A stretch of DNA of 64,000 nucleotides from Brachybacterium sacelli (GCF_017876545.1 NZ_JAGIOD010000001.1:992001-1056000); one strand, 5' to 3'. Numbered from the stretch's first letter, positions 48,385 to 57,973 are shown. Program-made: numbers and translations. Notes: a model not told the origin generated them from the sequence alone.

Positions 48385-49794
48385 ATGGACTGGATACAAG
48401 AGACCGGATGGGAGAGCTGGCTCGGTGCCGGCGGATTGATCACTGTGGCTGTCGTCGCCGTGGCCGCTCTGCTGGTCATGGTGATCAAGCTGAAGATCCA
48501 CGCGTTCCTCGCCCTGATCATCGTCAGCCTGCTCACCGCAGTGGTCTCCGGCATCCCTGCCGGGCAGGTGGTCCCGACCATGATCTGGGGCTTCGGGGAC
48601 ACGCTCTCCAGCGTCGCCCTGCTGGTCGCGATCGGGGCGATGCTCGGCGCGATGGTCGAGACCTCCGGCGGTGCGCGGGCGCTCGCCGAATGGATGATCC
48701 GCCTGTTCGGTGAGAAGCGCGCGCCGTTCGCACTGGGTCTGTCCGCCCTGTTCATCGGCTTCCCGATCTTCATGGACGCCGCCTTCGTGCTGATGGTCCC
48801 CATCGTCTACGCCGTGGCCCGGCGTCTCACCGGGAACCTGCTGGCCTTCGGCATCCCGGTGGCCGCGGCCCTGTCCGTCATGCACGTGTACCTGCCGCCC
48901 CATCCCGGGCCGGTCGCCGCCACCACGTTCCTCGAGGCGAACCTCGGTTTCGTGATGATCCTCGGCCTGCTGCTGGCCTTCCCGACCTGGTTCGTCTCCG
49001 GGCACCTGTGGGGAAAGTTCGTCTCCCGCCGCCACCGCATCAACGTGCCGGACGCGGCCTTCGCCGGGCTCACCGGCGACGAGGAGGAGGTCGAGAATCC
49101 CCCGTCCCCCGCGACCGTCCTGCTGATCCTGATCCTGCCGCTGATCCTGATCCTGCTCAACACCGGATTCGACGCGCTCGGCAGCATCGGCGTCGTCGAC
49201 CCCGACGCGACGATCGTGCAGGTGATGCGGATGGTCGGCGAGACCCCCATCGCCCTGCTGATCACGGTGCTGTTCACCGTCATCGTGCTCGGCTTCCGCC
49301 GCGGCAAGAGCGGGACCACCATCGAGAAGACGATGGACAACGCTCTCGGCCCGGTCTGCGCGGTCATCCTGATCACGGGCGCCGGCGGCATGTTCGGCGG
49401 CGTGCTGCAGGCCACCGGCATCGGCGACGCCCTCGCCGACACGCTGGCGGACATCGGCATCCCGCTGATCCTGGCCGGATACCTCATCGCCGTGGCGCTG
49501 CGCCTGGCCCAGGGCTCGGCCACCGTCGCCCTGACCACCTCCGCCGCCCTCATCGCCCCCGGCATCATCGGCGGCGACTTCAGCGCGATGGAGACGGCCT
49601 GCATGGTGCTGGCGCTGGCGGCGGGCTCGGTGTTCGCCGGTCACGTCAACGACTCGGGCTTCTGGCTGGTGGGCCGGCTGCTGGACATGGACGTGAAGAC
49701 CACCCTGCGGGTGTGGACCGTCCAGCAGGCGATCGAGTCCGTGGTCGCCTTCGCGATCGTGCTGGCCGTCTACGGGGTGGTCAGCCTGTTCTGA
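48385..49794 (+). CDS. gntP: GntP-family gluconate/hexonate permease
   Basis: 469 residues, 12-14 membrane helices. IHAFLALIIVSLLTAVVSGIP, GFPIFMDAAFVLMVPIV and VMHVYLPPHPGPVAATTFL are GntP hallmarks, followed by RLAQGSATVALTTSAALIAPG and VFAGHVNDSGFWLVGRL. The family brings in gluconate, idonate or fructuronate with protons. Divergent from the reductase/dehydrogenase operon that uses such acids, with a shared palindromic operator between. The ribosome site is weak (GCGAG). Confidence 0.93.
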   Translation: MDWIQETGWESWLGAGGLITVAVVAVAALLVMVIKLKIHAFLALIIVSLLTAVVSGIPAGQVVPTMIWGFGDTLSSVALLVAIGAMLGAMVETSGGARALAEWMIRLFGEKRAPFALGLSALFIGFPIFMDAAFVLMVPIVYAVARRLTGNLLAFGIPVAAALSVMHVYLPPHPGPVAATTFLEANLGFVMILGLLLAFPTWFVSGHLWGKFVSRRHRINVPDAAFAGLTGDEEEVENPPSPATVLLILILPLILILLNTGFDALGSIGVVDPDATIVQVMRMVGETPIALLITVLFTVIVLGFRRGKSGTTIEKTMDNALGPVCAVILITGAGGMFGGVLQATGIGDALADTLADIGIPLILAGYLIAVALRLAQGSATVALTTSAALIAPGIIGGDFSAMETACMVLALAAGSVFAGHVNDSGFWLVGRLLDMDVKTTLRVWTVQQAIESVVAFAIVLAVYGVVSLF

Positions 49795-49892
49795 CCGCGA
49801 CCGGCCGCTGCTGACCGCGACGGGCCGCGTCCGTCCGTCGTCGGCCGCCACGTCGGCGGCGGTCCCGGCGCACCCGCGCCGGCGCATCGAGG

Positions 49893-49931
49893 AGGGCCGG
49901 GTCCCGGGGTCAGCGCCCGGGGCCCGGCCCT
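49893..49931. terminator. Hairpin between gntP and dehydrogenase gene
   Basis: AGGGCCGGGTCCCGGG (49893-49908) pairs with 49916-49931 over 16 positions with one wobble and a 7-base loop, ending TTG. It sits between convergent genes, about 15 bases before the dehydrogenase stop. Confidence 0.7.
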
Positions 49932-49945
49932 TGCTCGTGCGGGTC

Positions 49946-51034
49946 TCAGCCGCGCGGTGCCTGCAGCACGGTGGCCTGCTGCTGGGCCGTCAGCGCCAGC
50001 TCCACCGCCTTGAAGGCGTGGTCCTGGGTCATGGCGTTCTCGGTGCGGTGCAGGACGTCGAGGATCAGCTCGCCGAAGTACGGGTAGCCCACCTGGCCGG
50101 TGGCGTCGATGCGGTGCTCGCCGGCGCTATCGACCAGGATCACCTGTCCGCCGCCGTTGTCGGTGGTGACGTCGACGTACTTGCGCAGCTCCATGTAGCC
50201 CTCGGTGCCGAGGATGAAGGTGCGGCCGTCGCCCCAGGTGCGCAGGCCGTCCGGGGTGAACCAGTCGACCCGCACGTAGCCGGAGGCACCGCTGGAGAGG
50301 CGGATGTGGGCGTCACCGAAGTCGTCGAGCTCGGGGTGGTCGCCGTGGGCGAAGTTGCCGATGGCGCTGGAGAGGATCTCGGCGTCGTCGGACCCGGTGA
50401 AGGTGAGCATCTGCTCGAAGTTGTGGCTGCCGATGTCGGTGAGGATGCCGCCGTAGCGGGCGCGCTCGTAGAACCAGTCCGGGCGGGAGGCGGGATCGCC
50501 CAGACGATGCGGACCCATGCCCATGACCTGGATGACATCGCCGATCGCGCCGCGGTCGATGTACTGCCCGGCGAGGACGGCGGCCTCCACGTGCAGACGC
50601 TCGGAGTAGTACACCGCGTACTTCTTCCCGGTGCGCTCGACGGCCGCGCGGGCCTCGGCCAGCTGGTCGAGGGTGGTCAGGGGGGTCTTGTCGGTGAAGT
50701 AGTCCTTGCCGGCCTCCATCACCCGGATGCCCAGCGCTGCGCGGTCGGCGGGCACGGCCGCGGCGGCGACCAGCAGCACGTCGTCGTCGCCGAGGATCTC
50801 TTCCTCGCTGCGGGCGATCTTCACCCCGGGGAACTTCTCGGCGAAGGCGGCGGCGCGCTCGGGCTGGGTGTCGTAGACCCACTTCGGGGCGCCTCCGGCG
50901 TCGATCAGCCCCTGCGTCATGCCGCCGATGTGGCCGTGGTCGAGGCGCGCGACGGCGAAGACGAACTCGCCGGGCTCGACGACCGGCTTCGGCATCGGGG
51001 CGGGGGCGTAGTTGGCTCCTTCGGAGACGGCCAT
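49946..51034 (-). CDS. Gfo/Idh/MocA-family dehydrogenase
   Basis: 362 residues. The N-terminus EFVFAVARLDHGHIGGMTQGL replaces the usual GxGxxG with a His-Gly-His-Ile-Gly loop. AGKDYFTDKTPLTTLDQL corresponds to the EKP region with D-K-T instead of E-K-P, keeping the Lys. YGGILTDIGSHNFEQMLTF is the active-site D-x-x-x-H. Expected to be an NAD(P)-dependent sugar or cyclitol oxidoreductase. GAAAGGACC is the ribosome site. It stands alone between gntP and a maleylpyruvate isomerase-like gene; specificity unknown. Confidence 0.85.
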   Translation of the reverse strand: MAVSEGANYAPAPMPKPVVEPGEFVFAVARLDHGHIGGMTQGLIDAGGAPKWVYDTQPERAAAFAEKFPGVKIARSEEEILGDDDVLLVAAAAVPADRAALGIRVMEAGKDYFTDKTPLTTLDQLAEARAAVERTGKKYAVYYSERLHVEAAVLAGQYIDRGAIGDVIQVMGMGPHRLGDPASRPDWFYERARYGGILTDIGSHNFEQMLTFTGSDDAEILSSAIGNFAHGDHPELDDFGDAHIRLSSGASGYVRVDWFTPDGLRTWGDGRTFILGTEGYMELRKYVDVTTDNGGGQVILVDSAGEHRIDATGQVGYPYFGELILDVLHRTENAMTQDHAFKAVELALTAQQQATVLQAPRG

Positions 51035-51372
51035 GGGGGTCCTTTCGACGGTGATCGGTGATCAGGATTCTGCGTGACGGGGGCTGGTCAGGGGAAACGG
51101 GCGCGGGCGGCGGGTGGTCGCGTCGGCCGCCGGCGAGCGCGTCGAGGGGGCGCTGCGTCGTCGCCGACGCAGCCGGCCGCGTCGGCGCGGAAGGGCGCGC
51201 CCGCGGCCGAGGGACGCCCCCCGAAAGTGTCCTGCACCACCCGTGTCGGGGCAGGGAGGTGCCGGATGTTGCCATGGGCGCCGCGGCGTGGGCGGTCGGC
51301 ACCTGGTTGGGCGACGGGGCCGGACGACGGCTCGACCTCGCCGCCGGTGGGCCTCCTTGCTAGCGTGCGGAC
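51035..51372. other. Divergent gap with GC hairpin
   Basis: 338 bases upstream of both the dehydrogenase and the maleylpyruvate isomerase-like gene. A perfect 9-bp stem GCTGCGTCG-TCGC-CGACGCAGC spans 51152-51173. TAGCGT at 51361-51366 is six bases before the GTG at 51373 and may be the -10 of a leaderless mRNA. No other feature is recognised. Confidence 0.4.
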
Positions 51373-52038
51373 GTGGACCTCTTCTCCCGCTCCCTCTCGG
51401 CGCTGCTCACCACGGTCGCCGAACTGCCCGACGAGACCTTCGCCCGGCCCTCCGGCTGCAGCGGCTGGTCGGTGCGGGACCTGGTGTGCCACCTCGTGAT
51501 CGACGCCCAGGACGTGCTGATCACCCTCGCGACCCCGGCGGACGCCGCCCCCACCCACGACGCCCTCAGCTACTGGACGCCCTCGGCGACCCCGCCGGAC
51601 GGCAAGGATCCCTTCGACGCGCTCACCGTGCGCCTGGCGGCCGCCTACGAGGACCCGGCCCTGCTGCGCGCCCACCTCGAGGACCTCGGCCCAGCGGCCG
51701 AGCGCGCGGCCCGTCTCGCCCACCCCGACCTGCCCGTGAGCACCCAGGACATGACCCTCACGGTGCGCGACTACCTCGGCGCCTACGTCCTCGAATGGAC
51801 CCTGCACCACCTGGATCTCATCGCAGCGGTTCCCGGGGCCGGGCCCCCGCCGGCAGAGAGCCTGGCCCGGTCCCGCGAGATGCTCGAGCGGATACTCCGG
51901 GTGCGGCTGCCGGAGGCATGGGCCGACGCCGACGGGTTGCGGATCGCCACCGGACGCCTCCGACCCACTCCTGCCCAGCGCACCGAGCTGGACGCCCTCG
52001 GCGTGCGCGGGCAGATGCTGCCGCTGTCCCTCGGGTGA
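51373..52038 (+). CDS. Maleylpyruvate isomerase / mycothiol-dependent DinB-type protein
   Basis: 221 residues. RPSGCSGWSVRDLVCHLVIDAQDVL matches the N-terminal half of the mycothiol-dependent maleylpyruvate isomerase family, including the metal His after W-x-V-R-D-L. YVLEWTLHHLDLIAA supplies the later His ligands. In actinobacteria such proteins conjugate or isomerise electrophiles with mycothiol. There are no aromatic-degradation neighbours, so a general thiol-transferase role is as likely. GTG start. Confidence 0.8.
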   Translation: MDLFSRSLSALLTTVAELPDETFARPSGCSGWSVRDLVCHLVIDAQDVLITLATPADAAPTHDALSYWTPSATPPDGKDPFDALTVRLAAAYEDPALLRAHLEDLGPAAERAARLAHPDLPVSTQDMTLTVRDYLGAYVLEWTLHHLDLIAAVPGAGPPPAESLARSREMLERILRVRLPEAWADADGLRIATGRLRPTPAQRTELDALGVRGQMLPLSLG

Positions 52039-52218
52039 GGCGGCAGGGCTGACGAGCCGAGGTCGAGTGAAGCGTCGGTGGTTCCGGGGTGACCTCGGAC
52101 AACTCCACGCACGGTGCCCGTCGGCCCCGACTATCGTGGAAACCCACTTCACACCGCGGTGCCCGCGTCCGGCGCGCACCGCCCAGGTGCACCTCCGCGG
52201 GCCCTGGAAAGGATCATC

Positions 52219-53790
52219 GTGATCGACGTCCTCGAGGGGAATCCGCTGCTGGCGCTGTTCCTGGTCGTCGCCACCGGGGCCGTGCTGGGAGCCATCCCCT
52301 TCGGCCGCGTCAGGTTCGGAGCCGCCGGGGCCCTGTTCACCGGGCTCGCCCTCTCGGCGGCCGCCCCGCACCTGGGCGACGGCATGCACATCGTGCAGTC
52401 CCTCGGGCTCGCACTGTTCGTCTACACGGTCGGGATCTCCGCCGGCGCCGCCTTCTTCGGCACGCTGAACCGTCAGCTGCCCCTGCTGCTCGCAGCCACC
52501 CTCAGCACGGTCCTCGCGGCGGGGGCGACGATCGTCCTGGGACACGTGCTGGGCATCACGAAGGACCTCTCCCTGGGCCTGTTCACCGGCGCACTCACCG
52601 CCGCCCCGGCCCTGGACGCCGCGGACCGGCTCGCCGGGAACTCCGCGCCCTCGGTGGGCTACGCCTTCGGCTATCCGCTCGGCGTGATCGTCGGGATCGT
52701 GCTGGTCTCGAGCGTCGTCACCCGCAGCTGGCCGGGACGCAAGGACACCCCGGCTTTGGCCGGCACGAGTCTGGCCTCCACGACGGTGAAGGTGCTGCAT
52801 TCCGTGAACCTGCGGGACGTCCCGCAGTGGCGGGACCAGCAGGTGCGCTTCTCCTACCTGCGCCGAGAGGAGCGGGTGCGGGTCTTCGTGCCCGGCGAGG
52901 ACCTCCTGGCCGGTGACGAGGTGGTCGCCGTCGGGATGCCGGAGGCGGTGGAGGCGGTGACGGAGGTGCTCGGCCGGCGCAGCGACCGCCACATCGCCCA
53001 CGACCGGTCACTGGTGGAGTTCACGCGGCTCACGGTCTCCAACCCTGACCTGGCCTCACGGTCGATCGCCGAGCTGAACCTCCCGGTGCGCTTCGGCGCG
53101 GTCGTCACCCGGGTGCGGCGTGGTGACCTGGAGCTGCTCGCCCGGGACGATCTCGTGCTGGAGCCGGGCGACCGGCTCGCCGTGGTCGTGGACCGTTCCC
53201 GGCTGGACGCCGTGCATGCCCTGCTCGGGGACTCCGACCGCAAGGCCAGTGAGCTCGACGTGCTGTCGCTCGGCCTCGGGCTCGTGCTCGGATTTGCCCT
53301 CGGCTTGGTCACGGTCCCGATGCCGGGCGGTGGGAGCTTCTCCCTGGGGCCGGCGGCGGGCCCGCTGCTGGTGGGGATGGTGCTGGGCGCCCTGCGTCGC
53401 ACGGGGCCCGTGGTGTGGGCCCTGCCGGGCAGCGCGAACATCACGCTGCGCCAGTTGGGCCTGCTGCTCTTCCTCGCCGGGCTGGGCCTCACGGCAGGGC
53501 CCGACGTCGCCGCGGTGCTCGCCTCGCCGACGGCCTGGCGCGCGGCGGTCCTCTCCGTGGTCGTCGCCGTGCTCAGCTGCGCCGCCATGCTGCTGGCGGG
53601 ACGCTGGGTGCTGGACCTGTCCGCCCCGCGGGCCGCCGGGGCGGTGGCCGGCTTCCTCGGCCAGCCCGCGGTGCTCGACGCCGCCAACTCCAAGCGGGCC
53701 GACGAGCGCATCGAGACCGCCTACGCGACGCTCTTCGCCTTCTCCATCGTGGTGAAGATCCTGCTCGTCCCGGTCATCTGGAACCTGTGA
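52219..53790 (+). CDS. AspT/YidE-type transporter with two RCK_C domains
   Basis: 523 residues. Two membrane blocks (about 1-175 and 355-523), each with the AspT duplication motif, e.g. SLGLALFVYTVGISAGAAFF and QLGLLLFLAGLGLTAGPDVA. They flank a cytosolic part with two TrkA-C-like domains (RRE-ERVRVFVPGEDLLAGDEVVAVG and GDLELLARDDLVLEPGDRLAVVV). The family includes the aspartate:alanine exchanger; many members are orphan anion or amino-acid exchangers gated by nucleotides. GTG start with GGAAAGGAT upstream. Monocistronic; substrate unknown. Confidence 0.88.
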   Translation: MIDVLEGNPLLALFLVVATGAVLGAIPFGRVRFGAAGALFTGLALSAAAPHLGDGMHIVQSLGLALFVYTVGISAGAAFFGTLNRQLPLLLAATLSTVLAAGATIVLGHVLGITKDLSLGLFTGALTAAPALDAADRLAGNSAPSVGYAFGYPLGVIVGIVLVSSVVTRSWPGRKDTPALAGTSLASTTVKVLHSVNLRDVPQWRDQQVRFSYLRREERVRVFVPGEDLLAGDEVVAVGMPEAVEAVTEVLGRRSDRHIAHDRSLVEFTRLTVSNPDLASRSIAELNLPVRFGAVVTRVRRGDLELLARDDLVLEPGDRLAVVVDRSRLDAVHALLGDSDRKASELDVLSLGLGLVLGFALGLVTVPMPGGGSFSLGPAAGPLLVGMVLGALRRTGPVVWALPGSANITLRQLGLLLFLAGLGLTAGPDVAAVLASPTAWRAAVLSVVVAVLSCAAMLLAGRWVLDLSAPRAAGAVAGFLGQPAVLDAANSKRADERIETAYATLFAFSIVVKILLVPVIWNL

Positions 53791-53956
53791 CGCCGCCAGG
53801 GCACGCGGACGTCACCGGTCCCCGCCGCGCAGCACACGGTTGAGCATCATGGGCCATGACCTCGCCCCCGATGGAGAAGGGCATCGTCACGTACATGGAT
53901 CATCTCGGGGAGATGACCGCTCCGCCGAGCACGACAACGCCCCACCCTCCTGCGCC

Positions 53957-55045
53957 TCACGCCGTGACGCCGGCGCCCTCCAGCGCCACCATCGCCGGCC
54001 GCGCCACGCTGCTCGTGACCTCCACGCGCGCACCGCCGGTCGAGGACTCGAGCACCGCGTTCATCACCTCGAGCACGTGCTGGCCCAGCTCGCCGCTGGC
54101 CCGCAGCCCACTCCCGCGCACCGCCATGTCCTGCAGGCCGATGCCGCGACCGGCCTCTGCGTAACCGGCGGCCACGGGCAGGGTCTCCCAGCCGTCACCG
54201 CCCAGTCGGCGGACCTCCACGTCCCCGTCGAAACGGTTCGGGTCGGGCACCGCCAGGGTGCCCGCGGTGCCGTGGATCTCGATCGGGTGGATCGTCGTGG
54301 CGACCGCATCGAAGCTCATGACCAGTGTGGACAGCACCCCGGATTCGTGCACGAGCACGCCGGTGACGTGGGTGTCGGTGGTGACCGGGATGGTCTCGCC
54401 CTGGCGGGGACCGGAGCCGATGGTCCGCTCGGTGCGCAGACGGCTGGAGGCCCCCATCACCTCGGAGACCGGGCCCAGCAGCGTGACCAGGGCATGGATG
54501 TAGTACGGGCCCATGTCCAGCAGGGGTCCGCCACCAGGGACGTAGTAGAAGTCGGGCTGCGGGTGCCAGCGCTCGTGGCCCGGGGTCACCATCGTGGCCA
54601 CCGCGGCGATCGGGGCCCCGATCGTGCCGTCCTCGAGCGCGGCCCGAGCGGTCTGGGTGCCGGTGCCCAGCACGGTGTCCGGAGCGCTGCCGACGACCAC
54701 GCCGGCCTCCTGGGCGGCGGCGAGCACCTCCTGGCCCTCGGCGGTGGTCACCGCGAACGGCTTCTCCGAGTACACGTTCTTGCCCGCGGCGATCGCGCGC
54801 AGATCGATCCCGGCGTGGGCGGCGGGGATCGTCAGGTTCAGGACGGTGTCCACCTCGTCGTCGGCGATCAGCTCGTCGACGCTCAGCACCCGCACCCCCT
54901 CGCGACCCGCGGCGGCGGCCTCGGCCCGGGCTGGGTCGAGGTCGGCGACGGCGACCAGCTGCACGTCCGGCAGCTGCTCGAAGCTCGCCAGGTACTGCTG
55001 CGAGATGACCCCGCAGCCGATCATGCCGATCCTCATCGTGCTCAT
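53957..55045 (-). CDS. Gfo/Idh/MocA-family dehydrogenase, last gene of ABC operon
   Basis: 362 residues. IGMIGCGVISQQYLASF is the Rossmann motif, GKNVYSEKPFAVTTAEGQ the EKP motif with the catalytic Lys, and GGGPLLDMGPYYIHALVTLLG the D-x-G-x-Y-x-x-H active site. Resembles dehydrogenases that act at C3 of glycosides or on inositols. The ATG overlaps the ThuA stop (ATGA). It works with the ThuA protein and second dehydrogenase upstream in the operon, probably in one pathway for the imported sugar. The 166-base gap behind it holds only a weak GTGACG/CGTCAC stem. Confidence 0.9.
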   Translation of the reverse strand: MSTMRIGMIGCGVISQQYLASFEQLPDVQLVAVADLDPARAEAAAAGREGVRVLSVDELIADDEVDTVLNLTIPAAHAGIDLRAIAAGKNVYSEKPFAVTTAEGQEVLAAAQEAGVVVGSAPDTVLGTGTQTARAALEDGTIGAPIAAVATMVTPGHERWHPQPDFYYVPGGGPLLDMGPYYIHALVTLLGPVSEVMGASSRLRTERTIGSGPRQGETIPVTTDTHVTGVLVHESGVLSTLVMSFDAVATTIHPIEIHGTAGTLAVPDPNRFDGDVEVRRLGGDGWETLPVAAGYAEAGRGIGLQDMAVRGSGLRASGELGQHVLEVMNAVLESSTGGARVEVTSSVARPAMVALEGAGVTA

Positions 55046-55839
55046 CGGGTCTCAGCTCCCGTCGTGCCGTGGTCGCCGTAGGGCTGGTCGGTTCCGCGCG
55101 CGGCCCAGAGCAGGCCCCGCTGGATCAGGGTGCGCACGTTCTCGTCCTCGAGCACCTCGACGCGGTGGCCGGGGGTGGAGACGAAGATCCGGCCCTCGCC
55201 CCACTGGCGGGTCCAGATCGCCGGCGAGGTGATCTCGCGGTGCCACGGATCCCATTCGCGCACCTTCTGGGTGGTGGTGGCGAGCACGTCGACGTAATCG
55301 TCCGAGAGCACCCAGTACTGCTCGGTGACCAGGTCGAAGTCGCTGATCCCGCGGGTGATCGGATGGTGTGCCGCCCCCGGCGCCATGTTCACGGTGTACG
55401 GCACGTAGTTGTCGGCCTGCTCGCCCCGGCGCTCGTCAGGGTGCTTGCCCGGGTGGCAGCCGAACTGGCCGCCGATGAGGGTGAGGTAGTCGGATTCGTG
55501 GCGGTAGGAGTCGGCGATGCCGCCGTGCCAGCCGGCCAACCCGGTGCCTGCCTCCACCGCCGCCCGCAGCCCTTCGAACTGGGGCCGCTCGATGGAGGAC
55601 ATCGTCACGCACTGGAGGATGAGGTCGACCGTGGCCATGTACTCGGGGTCGGCGTAGATCGCGGGGGAGTCCTCGATGCGGACCGTGAAGCCGTTGTCCT
55701 CGAGGAAGGGGATGAACAGGTCGGTCGCCTCGATGGGCTGGTGGCCGTCCCATCCTCCGCGGACGACGAGGGCGGTGCGGGGCGTGGGGTCCTCGTCGAC
55801 GAAGATCCGGGTCGAGGCGGTCGTCTGGGCGTCGGTCAT
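55042..55839 (-). CDS. ThuA-domain protein
   Basis: 265 residues with the glutamine-amidotransferase-like fold of ThuA. TALVVRGGWDGHQP at the start, SIERPQFEGLRAAVEAGTGLAGWHGG with the conserved WHGG, and HPITRGISDFDLVTEQYW later are family signatures. In rhizobia ThuA works with the dehydrogenase ThuB in trehalose utilisation through 3-keto sugars; proteins of this fold have been linked to keto-sugar chemistry. Here it lies between two Gfo/Idh/MocA dehydrogenases with 1-4 base overlaps, strongly suggesting a 3-keto-glycoside pathway (inference). Confidence 0.88.
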   Translation of the reverse strand: MTDAQTTASTRIFVDEDPTPRTALVVRGGWDGHQPIEATDLFIPFLEDNGFTVRIEDSPAIYADPEYMATVDLILQCVTMSSIERPQFEGLRAAVEAGTGLAGWHGGIADSYRHESDYLTLIGGQFGCHPGKHPDERRGEQADNYVPYTVNMAPGAAHHPITRGISDFDLVTEQYWVLSDDYVDVLATTTQKVREWDPWHREITSPAIWTRQWGEGRIFVSTPGHRVEVLEDENVRTLIQRGLLWAARGTDQPYGDHGTTGAETR

Positions 55840-57107
55840 CAGGTGCTCTCCTGCGAGGTGGGGGACTGCGGGGTGGTGGAGGTGGGGTAGCTCGCGGCCG
55901 ACGGGTCGACGTCGCGCCAGGCGGAGCCGTCGGCCGAACTGACCTCGACGGCGGCCAGGACGCGCTGGACGTGCAGCGCCTCCTCGAAGGACGGCGACGG
56001 GTCGTCGCCCTCGCCGATCGCGCGCACGAGGTCGGCGATCTCGTGGGTGAAGGTGTGCTCGTAGCCCAGTCCGTGCCCGGTGGGCCACCACGCCTCGGCG
56101 TAGGGATGCTCGGGCTCGGTGGTCAGCACCCGGGTGAATCCCTGCCGGCCCGTGGGCGCGGTCGCGTCGTAGATCTCCAGCTCGTTCATCCGCTCGAAGT
56201 CGAAGGCGATCGAGCCGCTTTCGCCGTTGAGCTCCACGCGCATCGCGTTCTTGCGGCCCTGCGCCATGCGGGTGGCCTCGAAGGAACCCAGTACGCCGCC
56301 GCCGAAGCGCGCGGTGAACAGGGCGATGTCGTCGACCGTGACCGTCCCCCGCTCACCGGAGGCGTCGCCGGTGCCGCCGAGGCCCTGCGCGGTGCCGGCG
56401 GCGGGACGAGTGGGGACGACGGTCTCCACAGTGCCGGCCACCGCCGCGATGTCCTGCCCGGTGATCCACTGGGTGAGGTCGACGATGTGGGCGCCGATGT
56501 CCCCGAGTGCCCCGGAGCCGGCCTTCTCCCGGTCCAGCCGCCAGGTCATGGGGGCGTCGGCGTCGGAGAGCCAGTCCTGGAGGTACTGCGCGCGCACCTG
56601 ACGGAGCTCGCCGACGAAGCCCTCGGCGACCAGCCGGCGCGCGTAGGCGAGGGCGGGCGTGCGGCGATAGGAGAAGCCGCAGATGCTGCGCACGCCCTTC
56701 TCGCGGGCGGCCGCAGCGGCCGCGGTCATCTGCTCGGAGTCCTCCACGGAGTTCGCCAGCGGCTTCTCGCACAGCACGTGCTTGCCGGCGGCGAGCGCGG
56801 CCATGGCGATCTCGAAGTGGGTGTCGCCCGGGGTGCAGATGTCGATCACGTCGACCTCCGGGTCCTCGACGAGGTCCTGCCACCGGGTGGTGGTCTGCGC
56901 GAAGCCGTAGCGCTCGGCGGCCGCGACGAGGCTGCTCTCGGTGCGGCCGGCGAGGGTGTGCAGCACCGGAGTGAGCGGCAGGTCGAAGAAGCGGTGGGCG
57001 GTGCGCCAGGCATGGGAGTGGGCGGCACCCATGAAGCCGTAGCCGACCATGCCGATGCGCAGCGGCCGGGAGGAGGGGGCGGATGGGGTGGTCACTGCAG
57101 GTCTCAC
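55839..57107 (-). CDS. Gfo/Idh/MocA-family dehydrogenase of ABC/ThuA operon
   Basis: 422 residues. IGMVGYGFMGAAHSHAWR is the nucleotide motif, GKHVLCEKPLANSVEDSEQ the EKP motif and GSGALGDIGAHIVDLTQWITG the active-site D-x-G-x-H. A large beta-sheet domain follows. Resembles levoglucosan/myo-inositol dehydrogenase-like members. GTG codons at 57107 and 57095 are both possible starts; GAGGAG is close to the first. The stop overlaps the ThuA start by one base. Its tail is Ser/Thr/Pro-rich. Likely oxidises the imported sugar. Confidence 0.9.
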   Translation of the reverse strand: MRPAVTTPSAPSSRPLRIGMVGYGFMGAAHSHAWRTAHRFFDLPLTPVLHTLAGRTESSLVAAAERYGFAQTTTRWQDLVEDPEVDVIDICTPGDTHFEIAMAALAAGKHVLCEKPLANSVEDSEQMTAAAAAAREKGVRSICGFSYRRTPALAYARRLVAEGFVGELRQVRAQYLQDWLSDADAPMTWRLDREKAGSGALGDIGAHIVDLTQWITGQDIAAVAGTVETVVPTRPAAGTAQGLGGTGDASGERGTVTVDDIALFTARFGGGVLGSFEATRMAQGRKNAMRVELNGESGSIAFDFERMNELEIYDATAPTGRQGFTRVLTTEPEHPYAEAWWPTGHGLGYEHTFTHEIADLVRAIGEGDDPSPSFEEALHVQRVLAAVEVSSADGSAWRDVDPSAASYPTSTTPQSPTSQEST

Positions 57108-57159
57108 GACTCCTCGAAGAGCGGGTGGTGCGGGCGGTGTGGGTGGTGGAGGTCGTCGT

Positions 57160-57972
57160 TCACTTGCCGGCCCCGGCGGTCATGCCGCTGACCAGGTACC
57201 GGCGGCCGACGGCGTACAGCACGACGATGGGGATGGACGACAGGGTCACGGCGGCCATGACCACGGGAATGTTCGTGGCGTACTCGCCCTGGAAGGACCA
57301 CAATGCCAAAGGAAGGGTCCTCTTGTCCGGGCTCTGCGTCAGGATCAGCGGGAACAGGAAGCCGTTCCAGGACAGCAGGGCCTGGTAGACGGCGACGGTG
57401 ACCAGCGCCGGACGGGTCATCGGCAGGGCCAGTCGCCACATCTTCTGCCACTCGGTGCAGCCGTCGATGTCCATCGCCTCGAACAGCTCCTTGGGCACGT
57501 CGCGCAGCGAGTTGGCGATGATCAGGATGCTCAGCGGGAGCCCGAAGGCGATCGCCGGGAGCATCAGCGCCGCCAGGCTGTCGTACATGTGCATCCGGAT
57601 GATGAGCAGGTAGATGGGCACGATCGTCGCCTGCACCGGGATCGCCAGCCCCAGCAGGAACAGGTTCCGCACGGGGTTGAACACACGGCGGCTGCCCCGC
57701 ACGATCGAGTACGAGGCCATGAAGGCCATGATCACCAGCGGGACGACGGTGCCGACGGCGACCACGACGCTGTTGAGCAGGTACATCCCGAAGTCCGCTT
57801 CGAGGACCGCGATGAAGTTCTCGATGACGGGCGGGAGCGCCGGGACGACCGGATTGGATCCGAAGTAGGCGGCCATCGACTTGAAGCTGGTGATCAGCAC
57901 GAAGTAGATGGGCAGGAGCACGACGATCAGCCAGAGCCAACCGAGGGTCCCTCCGAGCCAGTTGCGGTTCAT
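57160..57972 (-). CDS. ABC sugar permease (MalG/UgpE type)
   Basis: 270 residues, six membrane helices. The EAA loop is PKELFEAMDIDGCTEWQKMWRLALP, followed by YQALLSWNGFLFPLILTQ. The ATG sits one base after the stop region of the partner permease. It forms a CUT1-type importer with the genes at 57974 and 58924. No ATPase gene is present, as in the first ABC locus of this window. Confidence 0.93.
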   Translation of the reverse strand: MNRNWLGGTLGWLWLIVVLLPIYFVLITSFKSMAAYFGSNPVVPALPPVIENFIAVLEADFGMYLLNSVVVAVGTVVPLVIMAFMASYSIVRGSRRVFNPVRNLFLLGLAIPVQATIVPIYLLIIRMHMYDSLAALMLPAIAFGLPLSILIIANSLRDVPKELFEAMDIDGCTEWQKMWRLALPMTRPALVTVAVYQALLSWNGFLFPLILTQSPDKRTLPLALWSFQGEYATNIPVVMAAVTLSSIPIVVLYAVGRRYLVSGMTAGAGK

Positions 57973-57973
57973 G

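Noticed and set aside
53856..54164. Possible small protein starting MTSPPMEKGIVTYMDHLGEM
   Set aside because: It runs antisense into the 3' end of a confident dehydrogenase gene, has no ribosome site and turns into Pro/Thr low complexity.
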